Below, in pieces: positions 53,396-60,136 of a stretch of DNA of 60,136 nt; position 1 is the first letter of the stretch; each line of letters starts with the position of its first letter. Source of the stretch: Bacilli bacterium (GTDB lineage: Bacteria > Bacillota > Bacilli > Bacillales > Amphibacillaceae). The DNA lies in contig DUPD01000051.1 of assembly GCA_012838505.1 (NCBI GenBank), forward strand, positions 1-60,136, read 5' to 3'. Both the position numbers and the translations under genes were made by a program. A model generated the notes under the pieces. The model did not search any database and was not told the DNA's origin. It worked only from the letters and a program-made list of their open reading frames with translations.

Positions 53396-55149
53396 TGGGA
53401 GAAAAACAAAAAAATTTGGGGTCGTTAAGGCGACTGTTGAATTATTTAGGTAGATATAAAGTCGTTTTAATTATCTCACTTGTGTTCACTGTAATTGTGA
53501 CAGCTGTACAAGTCTTTACCCCTGTTGTGTTAGGGCGGATTCTGAATCATTTACAAATCGCATTTAGAGACAATGTCCCTGTTGATCTTCAGTTGATTTT
53601 GCGGATTGTGATGTTACTAATCGGGATGTATCTTGTGTTGGCTCTTGCTGATATTGTTAAGGAGCGCACGCTCGTTTATTTATCTCAACGGTTGGTTAAA
53701 GATCTTCGCTCAGAAGTATCTGTGAAAATTAAAAAGGTGCCACTGAAGTATTTTGATAATCAGTCGACGGGTGATTTGATCAGTCGAATGACGAATGATA
53801 TTGATAAAATGGGTCACAACATTCAAATTAGTGTCAGTCAGATGTTTGCTAGTTTAATGCTTGTGGTTGGGATTTTAATGATGATGGTGACGATTAGTTG
53901 GATCTTGTCGCTTGCGTTCTTACTGACTGTTCCTTTGAGTTTCTTTGCGACCCGCTTTATTACAAGTCGTTCGCGACATTTTTTCCAAGAAAAATCACGT
54001 GGCTTAGGTCAGATGGTTGGTTTTGTTGAGGAAAACTTCACTGGAACAGATTTAATTAAAGCTTTTAGTTATGAGGAACAATCAGATGAGGATTTCGGTC
54101 AGATTAATGATCATCTCTATGAAGTTTCTTGGCGAGCAAGTTTTATGTCAGGGGTATTGTTGCCTGTGATGACCTTCATTGGTAACCTTGCCTATGTCAC
54201 GATTGCGATTATCGGGAGTTTGCTTGTTATTTCGGGAAGTATTCTAATTGGGGATGTACTTGCATTTCTGCAGTATTCGCAAAATATTCGCCGTCCGATT
54301 GAGGTCATTGCAGAAATGGCGAATCAACTCCAAGAAACATTAGCGTCAGCTGAACGTGTTTTTCAGTTTTTAGATGCACCGGAAGAAGTCGAAAATTACC
54401 AAAATCAGCTTGTTGCACCGATTGACACAATTGTCTTTGATCAGGTCAACTTTGCTTATGAGCGAGATAAGCCGGTCATTAAGAATCTTAATTTACATGT
54501 TAAACGAAATGAAACAGTTGCGATTGTTGGGCATACAGGTGCGGGAAAATCGACAATCATTAATTTATTAATGCGTTTTTATGACGTGTCATCGGGTCAA
54601 ATTTTGATTAATGATACCGATATTCGTAAGGTGCCACGCGAAAATCTGCGCTCCTTTTTTGGAATGGTTTTACAAGATACGTGGCTCATTCAGGGTACAA
54701 TTTTTGAGAATATTCGTTACGGTAATCTCAAGGCATCAAAAGAAGCGGTGATTGAAGCGGCTAAACAAGCCCATGCTCATCACTTTATTTCTTCACTTCC
54801 GGATGGCTACGAGACGTTGATCAATGAAGAGGGTAATAATTTATCTCAAGGACAGCGCCAATTAATCACAATTGCTCGTGCGTTTGTCAGTGATCCTGAT
54901 ATATTAATTTTGGATGAAGCAACATCGTCTGTTGATACAAGGACAGAACGAATGATTCAAGGCGCCATGACCAACTTGATGGATGGTCGGACAAACTTTG
55001 TTATCGCGCACCGACTGTCAACGATTGTTGATGCAAATGTTATTTTAGTGATGGACAAGGGGCATATTGTTGAACAAGGGAATCACAAAGAGCTGCTCAA
55101 ACAAAACGGCGCCTACGCCGAACTTTATCACAGTCAATTTATGGACTAA
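53392..55149 (+). CDS. Heterodimeric ABC exporter subunit 2 (catalytic half)
   Basis: 585 residues with six membrane helices and an ATPase domain. Walker A GHTGAGKST near 382, Walker B ILILDEATSSVD with the catalytic Glu present, and the variant signature LSQGQRQL near 483. Together with subunit 1 one consensus site (Walker A/B here, signature LSGGQ-type from subunit 1) and one degenerate site are formed. ATG overlaps the stop of subunit 1 (ATGATG). A terminator follows at 55159. Confidence 0.92.
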   Translation: MMGEKQKNLGSLRRLLNYLGRYKVVLIISLVFTVIVTAVQVFTPVVLGRILNHLQIAFRDNVPVDLQLILRIVMLLIGMYLVLALADIVKERTLVYLSQRLVKDLRSEVSVKIKKVPLKYFDNQSTGDLISRMTNDIDKMGHNIQISVSQMFASLMLVVGILMMMVTISWILSLAFLLTVPLSFFATRFITSRSRHFFQEKSRGLGQMVGFVEENFTGTDLIKAFSYEEQSDEDFGQINDHLYEVSWRASFMSGVLLPVMTFIGNLAYVTIAIIGSLLVISGSILIGDVLAFLQYSQNIRRPIEVIAEMANQLQETLASAERVFQFLDAPEEVENYQNQLVAPIDTIVFDQVNFAYERDKPVIKNLNLHVKRNETVAIVGHTGAGKSTIINLLMRFYDVSSGQILINDTDIRKVPRENLRSFFGMVLQDTWLIQGTIFENIRYGNLKASKEAVIEAAKQAHAHHFISSLPDGYETLINEEGNNLSQGQRQLITIARAFVSDPDILILDEATSSVDTRTERMIQGAMTNLMDGRTNFVIAHRLSTIVDANVILVMDKGHIVEQGNHKELLKQNGAYAELYHSQFMD

Positions 55150-55158
55150 CATATTGAG

Positions 55159-55188
55159 AGAAGGCAATATACGTCTGCCTTCTTTTTT
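55159..55188 (+). terminator. Terminator of the exporter operon
   Basis: AGAAGGCA and TGCCTTCT with TTTTTT, ten bases past the stop. Confidence 0.9.
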
Positions 55189-55360
55189 AATGGTGAAAAT
55201 TACCTATAATCATTAGTGTGTAACATCTTGGGATAACGGGTATCGTACGATTGACACTAATCATCAAAATCCAAAATTAAATCACCAAGCAATCCAATAG
55301 GCTTATCACGTTATAAAGAGTAGAATAAGGCTAACAACAAATTTTAGGAGGAGTGTTACG

Positions 55361-56149
55361 ATGACGAAATATGAATTACCAGACGTATGGAAGTGGGAAG
55401 ATGAGAATTCAGATAGAACCGGTAATAGACCAACTGCTGGTATACGTTTTGAACAGACTTTACCAGTTGGTGAGGCACCGTTTCAACTTTACTCATTAGG
55501 TACACCAAACGGAATAAAAATAACGATTATGCTAGAAGAGTTAAAAGCGTTAGGTGTTAAGGGCGCAGACTATGATGTGTATACAGTAAATATTGGAGAT
55601 GGCGATCAATTCGGTTCAGATTTTGTCGAAATTAATCCGAACTCAAAGATTCCGGCATTAGTCGATCAAAGTCAAGAGCCACGAGTCGATATTTTTGAAT
55701 CAGGATCAATTTTGCTTTATTTAGCCGAAAAATTTAACAAGTTGATCCCAGAAGATATTCATGGTCGAACAGAAACGTTGAATTGGCTGTTTTGGCAAAT
55801 TGGATCGGGACCTTATGTCGGTGGAGGGTTTGGACACTTTTTCGCCTATGCACCTGAACCAATGAAATATCCGATCGATCGATTCACGATGGAAACGAAA
55901 CGTCAATTAGATTTACTTGATCAAACGTTGGCCAAGCGTCCATATGTAGCTGGTGATACGTATACGATTGCAGATATCGCGATTTGGTCATGGTACGGTC
56001 GTTTAGTTTTAGGAAACCTTTATGAAGGATCAGCTGAATTCTTAAACATAGAGGCGTACCCGAATCTCGTGGAATGGTCACGCCGCATTGCAGAGAGACC
56101 AGCTGTGAAAAAAGGATTGGAAGTCGAGTATAAGCCAATCAAGGAATAA
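55361..56149 (+). CDS. Glutathione S-transferase family protein, YghU (nu class) type
   Basis: 262 residues. The N-terminal extension and thioredoxin-fold part (PFQLYSLGTPNGIKITIMLEE) with NPNSKIPALVD and FESGSILLYLAEKF, and the C-terminal helical part (YTIADIAIWSW) are those of YghU, a disulfide-bond reductase. In a Bacillaceae cell the thiol partner is likely bacillithiol or CoA rather than glutathione. AGGAGGAG precedes the ATG. Monocistronic. Confidence 0.88.
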   Translation: MTKYELPDVWKWEDENSDRTGNRPTAGIRFEQTLPVGEAPFQLYSLGTPNGIKITIMLEELKALGVKGADYDVYTVNIGDGDQFGSDFVEINPNSKIPALVDQSQEPRVDIFESGSILLYLAEKFNKLIPEDIHGRTETLNWLFWQIGSGPYVGGGFGHFFAYAPEPMKYPIDRFTMETKRQLDLLDQTLAKRPYVAGDTYTIADIAIWSWYGRLVLGNLYEGSAEFLNIEAYPNLVEWSRRIAERPAVKKGLEVEYKPIKE

Positions 56150-56291
56150 CTAGCTCATTTAATCTTTAAAAACTGTATGAAATATAAGTAAACGAGCCTA
56201 ATTATAAAATAGGAATAACCATCTATTTTTGATTAGGCTATTTATTTTTTTAAAAAAAGAATTGACAAGATATTTTTCACATGCTAATGTA

Positions 56292-56507
56292 TTGACAACA
56301 GATTAATTGATTTAATATTTAGAAAATTTAATAGACATTTTTTCTCTTATCAAGAGCGGTGGAGGGATTGGCCCTACGAAACCGCAGCAACCTCAAATTT
56401 AATTTGAAAGGTGCTAAATCCAACAAAGCAAGAGCTTTGGCAGATAAGAGGACGCAAAGACTAAACCAACGTCTTTCTGTTCTCTTACAGAAAGACGTTT
56501 TTATTTT
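56292..56507 (+). promoter_or_regulatory. SAM-I (S-box) riboswitch with promoter and terminator
   Basis: The aptamer is 56344-56450: P1 stem CTCTTATC with GATAAGAG, the core AGCGGTGGAGGGA, GGCCCTACGAAACCGCAGCA, CAACC and GGTGCTAAATCC. Terminator: ACGTCTTTCTGT with ACAGAAAGACGT and TTTTTATTTT (56469-56507). TTGACA at 56292 is the probable -35. High SAM stops transcription. Downstream at 56562, after AAAGGAGG, an ATG is followed by AGT TGA, so the first gene is lost; the functional genes begin at 56940. Confidence 0.93.
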
Positions 56508-56631
56508 GTCCAAAACCTGCCCCAAGAGAAAATCAATCCGTCTACCAAAGGAGGCAACCGAATGAGTTGAAAACCGACTAAACCGATGAATGATTAATAT
56601 TATAAAACTAGCAGCGCGTTATTTCTTCAAA

Positions 56632-56881
56632 AAAATACGAACGAATCAAAATGAACTTAAGCCATCGTATGAATTGAAGATTGCCAATCAAATGATTGGA
56701 ACGGCAGGCGGCGACTCCAGCGGGAACAGCAAACGGTTTTCGATGGGATGAGTAATCGCAGTCCCACGAGCAGAAGATCCACTCAGGAAAGTGGTTTTCT
56801 TTCCTGAGTTAGCTGATGCCGTGCCCACGGAAAGCGTCCGTTGTGAGTGGAAATCACGGGATGCTCTTACTAAATCATTCG
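56632..56881. repeat. Bacillaceae structured foldback repeat, copy 2
   Basis: Core 56693-56860 begins GATTGGAACGGCAGGCGGCG and ends GTGGAAATCACGGG. The inserted part includes two further arms (GGAAAGTGG, TTTCCTGAGT). Inverted flanks AAAAATACGAA (56633) and TTCGTATTTTT (56877) enclose it. It lies between the S-box and the operon it should control. Confidence 0.75.
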
Positions 56882-56939
56882 TATTTTTGAATTTAAACCA
56901 TTTTTTAAAAAACTTTAAACAAATAAGGAGAGATGGAAA

Positions 56940-57608
56940 ATGACAACATCAAAAATAGACAGCCTGTACAGAAAAGAATATTTCGGACGAATTGGGGAAC
57001 TAAAGCAATATGCACCAGAAGCATTTGATACGTTTTTCAAATTCAATGACCAAGCACTAGCACCAGGAAAACTGACAGTAAAATTAAAAGAACTAATCGC
57101 CGTAGCAGTCGCTCATATTACCGGCTGCCCATATTGCATTGATCTACATGTTGTAAACGCAAAAGAAAATGATTCAACGAAAGAAGAAGTAGCTGAAGCA
57201 ATTTTTGTCGCAACATCACTAAAAGCTGGATCGGCTTTAGCGCACGGTGTTAATGGACTAAACGCCTATGATGAGACTACCGATCAAGAGTTATATAAAG
57301 CTTCATATTTCGATCGACTGAAAGAATTCAATGACCTAAGCGAAGCAAGTTTCCAAGCTTTCTTAAAGTTTGATGGTGCAGCCATTCAAGCTGGTAAACT
57401 ATCAGCTAAAGAGAAAGAACTGATTGCTGTCGCATCTGCACATACAACAGGTTGTGCCTACTGCATTGAGCTTCACACGAAAAATGCTAAAAAAGTCGGT
57501 GCAAGCTTAGAAGAGATTGCTGAGGCAATCTTTGTCGCAGTCGCCCTAAAAGCTGGTTCGGCAATTGCTCATAGTGTTAATGCCTTAAATGCTTACTCGA
57601 ACGATTAA
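56940..57608 (+). CDS. Tandem AhpD-like (carboxymuconolactone decarboxylase family) protein
   Basis: 222 residues made of two copies of the 100-residue CMD/AhpD domain. Each has the redox motif: CPYCIDLH near residue 65 and CAYCIELH near 178, with the preceding conserved Glu (KELIAVAVAH, KELIAVASAH) and following AEAIFVA. Such domains act as alkylhydroperoxide reductases or thiol-disulfide enzymes. AAGGAGAG precedes the ATG. It starts the operon with the monooxygenase gene 40 bases on, and probably protects against or supports the flavin chemistry of its partner. Read-through from the S-box is likely. Confidence 0.88.
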   Translation: MTTSKIDSLYRKEYFGRIGELKQYAPEAFDTFFKFNDQALAPGKLTVKLKELIAVAVAHITGCPYCIDLHVVNAKENDSTKEEVAEAIFVATSLKAGSALAHGVNGLNAYDETTDQELYKASYFDRLKEFNDLSEASFQAFLKFDGAAIQAGKLSAKEKELIAVASAHTTGCAYCIELHTKNAKKVGASLEEIAEAIFVAVALKAGSAIAHSVNALNAYSND

Positions 57609-57648
57609 TAGTTTGTTACTAAAAAACGGTTAAAAGGAGATCAAGACA

Positions 57649-59016
57649 ATGAAAAAACAAATTCGGTTAAATGGTTTCACGCAAAACTCGGTGGCTCCCC
57701 ATTCACCTGGACTATGGAGACATCCAGAAGATCAGGGGCAGCGACATGGGGACTTAGATTATTGGATTGAACTCGCCCAATTACTTGAAAAGGGAAAGTT
57801 TGATGCCATCTTTTTAGCGGACGTGATTGGGATTTATGATGTCTATGGCAATAGCTATCAGACAGCCGTTGAGCATGCAGTGCAAGTCCCTTTACATGAT
57901 ACGTTATTGCAAATTTCAGCAATGGCCGCTGTCACGAAACATTTAAGTTTTGCACCAACCTATTCAGCAACGTATACGCAACCGTACAAATTAGCGCGTG
58001 AATTTTCAACACTTGACCACCTAACAAAAGGGCGGATTGCCTGGAATATTGTTACTTCTTATTTAAAGAGTGAAGCGATCAATCTAGGACTCGATAAACA
58101 AATTGAGCACAATACGCGTTATGAACGTGCGGATGAGTATATGGATGTTGTTTATAAATTGTGGGAGTATAGCTGGGAAGATGATGCGATTGTCGCTAAC
58201 AAAGAGACTGGTGTCTATGCTGATCCGAATAAAGTTCATCCAATTAATCACAAAGGTGAATTTTTCAGTGTACCGGGCGTTCATCTAGTTGACCCATCTC
58301 CACAGCGGACACCAGTCCTCTTTCAAGCAGGCGCATCAGCACGGGGGAGAGATTTTGCTGGAAAACATGCAGAAGCTGTTTTTACAACGATCGCAAACAA
58401 TGTTGAAGAATTAAAAACATTTGTCACAGATATTCGGGATCGTGCTGAAAAATATGGACGGAATCGTGAAGACATTAAGATCTTCCCAGCGATTGTACCG
58501 ATTGTAGGGGCGACGGAAGCTGAGGCGCAAGCAAAATATGAAGAATTAACATCTTATTTAAGTTATGAAGGTACAAGTGCTTTATTGTCAGGACATACAG
58601 GGGTTGATTTTTCACAATATGACCCAGATCAATATGTTGAAAATGTGATCACAGATGCATCGCACGGATTTTTACAAAAGTATACGGTAGCAAGTACGAG
58701 TAAACGCTGGACGGTCAGAGAAGCTGTCTTACATCATGGTCTAGGAATAGGGGCAACAAAAATTATTGGCACGCCAGAACAAATTGCCGATGAACTAGAG
58801 GTGTTAGCAACAGAAGGTGATGCGGATGGATTTAATATCATTCAAGCAGCCAGCCCAGCGACGTTTAAAGACTTTATCGAACATGTCGTTCCAGTCCTGC
58901 AAGCAAGAGGGATCTATCGGACAGAATATGAAGCATCAACATTAAGAGAGAACTTATTCGGTAAAGGGAAAGTACATTTACCTGAAAATCATCCGGCGCG
59001 GAAACTGTCGCTTTAA
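57649..59016 (+). CDS. FMN-dependent monooxygenase, NtaA/SnaA/DszA family (luciferase-like)
   Basis: 455 residues with the bacterial luciferase-like TIM barrel. The start IRLNGFTQNSVAPHSPGLWR, FDAIFLADVIGIYDVYG, RIAWNIVTS and PVLFQAGASARGRDFAGKHA are typical of NtaA/SnaA/DszA enzymes. They use FMNH2 from a partner reductase to oxygenate nitrilotriacetate, sulfones or other organic sulfur compounds. The S-box upstream and SsuE-like reductase downstream favour an organosulfur substrate. AAAGGAG precedes the ATG. The exact substrate cannot be read from the sequence. Confidence 0.9.
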   Translation: MKKQIRLNGFTQNSVAPHSPGLWRHPEDQGQRHGDLDYWIELAQLLEKGKFDAIFLADVIGIYDVYGNSYQTAVEHAVQVPLHDTLLQISAMAAVTKHLSFAPTYSATYTQPYKLAREFSTLDHLTKGRIAWNIVTSYLKSEAINLGLDKQIEHNTRYERADEYMDVVYKLWEYSWEDDAIVANKETGVYADPNKVHPINHKGEFFSVPGVHLVDPSPQRTPVLFQAGASARGRDFAGKHAEAVFTTIANNVEELKTFVTDIRDRAEKYGRNREDIKIFPAIVPIVGATEAEAQAKYEELTSYLSYEGTSALLSGHTGVDFSQYDPDQYVENVITDASHGFLQKYTVASTSKRWTVREAVLHHGLGIGATKIIGTPEQIADELEVLATEGDADGFNIIQAASPATFKDFIEHVVPVLQARGIYRTEYEASTLRENLFGKGKVHLPENHPARKLSL

Positions 59017-59059
59017 TTGTTGGGGAAATACTAAGAGTGAAAGATATGGGGTGAATGAA

Positions 59060-59611
59060 GTGAGCGAAATTGTTGTATTATCAGGAAGTCCATCAATACT
59101 GTCTCGATCAGAGCGGGTATTAAAATATCTCGGATCAATTCTTGAAGAGCGCAAGTTTACTGTTTCGTATATTTCCGTTTGTGATGTTCCTTCGACTGAT
59201 TTATATGAAGCAAAATTTGATAGCCCAGCAGTAAAAAGGATTGTGTCCTTATTAGAAAATGCACAAGCTGTTATTATTGGTTCGCCTGTTTATAAAGCAT
59301 CGTATTCAGGGATCCTAAAATCACTGATTGATCTACTTCCACAAGATATACTAGAATCAAAGCCGGTGCTCCCGGTCATGACCGGTGGGAGCATCGCCCA
59401 TCTATTAGCGATCGAATATACACTGAAGCCATTGCTTGCAACATTAAAGGGAAAGAACACACAAGGCATCTTTTATCTTGATAGCCAAATAGATCGAAAT
59501 GCAACACCACCAATTATAGACGCGGAACTAGTTGCCCGCACCAACAAACAACTGAACCACCTGATCAACGAAGTAAATAAACAAAAATCCCTCCAATCAT
59601 CAGGGTTGTAG
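59060..59611 (+). CDS. NAD(P)H-dependent FMN reductase, SsuE type
   Basis: 183 residues. Flavodoxin-like: GSPSILSRSERVL at the phosphate loop, AVIIGSPVYKASYSGILKSL (family signature) and LPVMTGGSIAHLLAIEY. SsuE-like enzymes supply FMNH2 to sulfonate or sulfone monooxygenases, here the adjacent one. GTG 59060 is chosen because GGGGTGA lies six bases upstream; a GTG at 59051 is in frame but inside that site. Final gene of the operon. Confidence 0.88.
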   Translation: MSEIVVLSGSPSILSRSERVLKYLGSILEERKFTVSYISVCDVPSTDLYEAKFDSPAVKRIVSLLENAQAVIIGSPVYKASYSGILKSLIDLLPQDILESKPVLPVMTGGSIAHLLAIEYTLKPLLATLKGKNTQGIFYLDSQIDRNATPPIIDAELVARTNKQLNHLINEVNKQKSLQSSGL

Positions 59612-59680
59612 AGGTAAATAAATATTTAAAATGATCATTAATAAATTCACTAATGACATGATTTGAAGAAAGCCAAACAA

Positions 59681-59827
59681 GTGATTGGAACGGCGGGTGG
59701 CGACTCCTGTGGGAGCAGCAAACGGTCTTCGATGGGGCGAGTAACCGCAGTCCCAGTCCCAGTCCCAACGTCTAACTGACCCACATCCTGTAGGCCCGAA
59801 ATCGTCCACCCAGAGTGGAAATCACCG
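59681..59827. repeat. Bacillaceae structured foldback repeat, copy 3
   Basis: Begins GTGATTGGAACGGCGGGTGG and ends GAGTGGAAATCACCG. It contains three tandem CAGTCC units (59748-59767: CAGTCCCAGTCCCAGTCCCA). Its first and last 20 bases match copy 1; the middle matches copy 2 (AACGGTCTTCGATGGGGCGA). Confidence 0.75.
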
Positions 59828-59875
59828 TATCTCCTCCCACAAATTGATGGGATTTTATAAACGATTAATAAACCC

Positions 59876-59920
59876 AAAGAACCTCTTAAACATTAAAATA
59901 TGTTAAGAGGTTCTTTGCTG
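59876..59920. terminator. Terminator hairpin downstream of copy 3
   Basis: AAAGAACCTCTTAA and TTAAGAGGTTCTTT form a 14-bp stem with a 13-base loop. Confidence 0.8.
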
Positions 59921-60136
59921 ATTAAAAGTCACTAATAATGAGTATCATATAGTTATGAGATGGCAGTCTATCACTAACTTTTAACCACAAAATAAAAGTG
60001 AAAAATAGTTACCTGGATTATTCACAGCCATATCAAAAACCTTAAAGAAACTGTATCAAATCAATTAAAAATAGCCAATCGATCTTTCACTAATTAAGTG
60101 AAAAGGAGCCCGATCTTTGATATTGTATAAGTGACA
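59921..60136. other. Right edge of the window
   Basis: AT-rich, no gene found. TCACTAATTAAGTGA (60091-60105) is a short palindrome followed by AAAAGGAG, possibly the leader of a gene beyond the edge. Confidence 0.35.

Noticed and set aside
1..60136. CRISPR arrays, tRNA and rRNA genes
   Set aside because: No regularly spaced short repeats and no tRNA or rRNA sequences were recognised in the window; the only tandem short repeat is the CAGTCC triplet in foldback copy 3.

Overview
The window is low-GC Firmicutes DNA, most likely from a Bacillaceae relative of the Amphibacillus/Halolactibacillus/Gracilibacillus type. Evidence for this is the AT-rich coding, strong AGGAGG ribosome binding sites, perfect CcpA cre sites, a T-box and an S-box riboswitch, a Bacillaceae-type structured repeat in three copies, and the htrA/rlmH neighbourhood that lies near the replication origin in these bacteria. 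The genus is inference.

Region 1 (1-16.1 kb) is chromosome. It opens with the right end of an IS200/IS605-type element fused to the last PDZ codons of htrA, followed by a cluster of DnaA-box-like 9-mers. Next come a decayed sugar-utilisation locus (binding lipoprotein, GH43 enzyme, AraC regulator, esterase/GH95 chimera), an aldo/keto reductase, a cre-controlled permease, and a methionine T-box operon. That operon encodes a SAM hydrolase and a complete ECF transporter. An FMN reductase, a CoA-disulfide-reductase-like flavoprotein and rlmH follow.

Region 2 (16.08-44.42 kb) is a composite island inserted at the 3' end of rlmH, the SCC (staphylococcal cassette chromosome) attachment position. 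The sequence encoding the last five rlmH codons plus stop recurs at 35249, 43607 and 44398, so three units lie in tandem. Unit 1 (about 19 kb) carries a type III restriction-modification system, a GmrSD-like protein, radC split by a Tn554-like transposon (tnpABC, ant(9), erm(A) with two leader peptides, a methyltransferase), a small operon with a DUF960 gene, a two-gene CBASS with a Cap15-like effector, and AbiH. Unit 2 (about 8.4 kb) carries gene remnants and a GntR-controlled cluster of HAD phosphatase, TIM-barrel isomerase and an Fbp/Afu-type ABC transporter, probably for a phosphorylated sugar. Unit 3 (about 0.8 kb) is a toxin-antitoxin pair. No ccr recombinase gene is visible.

Region 3 (44.4-60.1 kb) is chromosome again: a glyoxalase-family gene, an acetyltransferase truncated by an IS1182 remnant, a large membrane protein, rlmN behind a leader with an intrinsic terminator, a lipoprotein, brnQ, a heterodimeric ABC exporter, a YghU-like GST, and an S-box riboswitch whose first gene is lost. 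Downstream of the riboswitch lie an AhpD-like protein, an FMN-dependent monooxygenase and an FMN reductase, which look like an organosulfur-scavenging set.

The most notable points are the ccr-less tandem SCC-like island with resistance and defence cargo, the ATT start codon of erm(A), and the Met T-box / SAM hydrolase / ECF operon.
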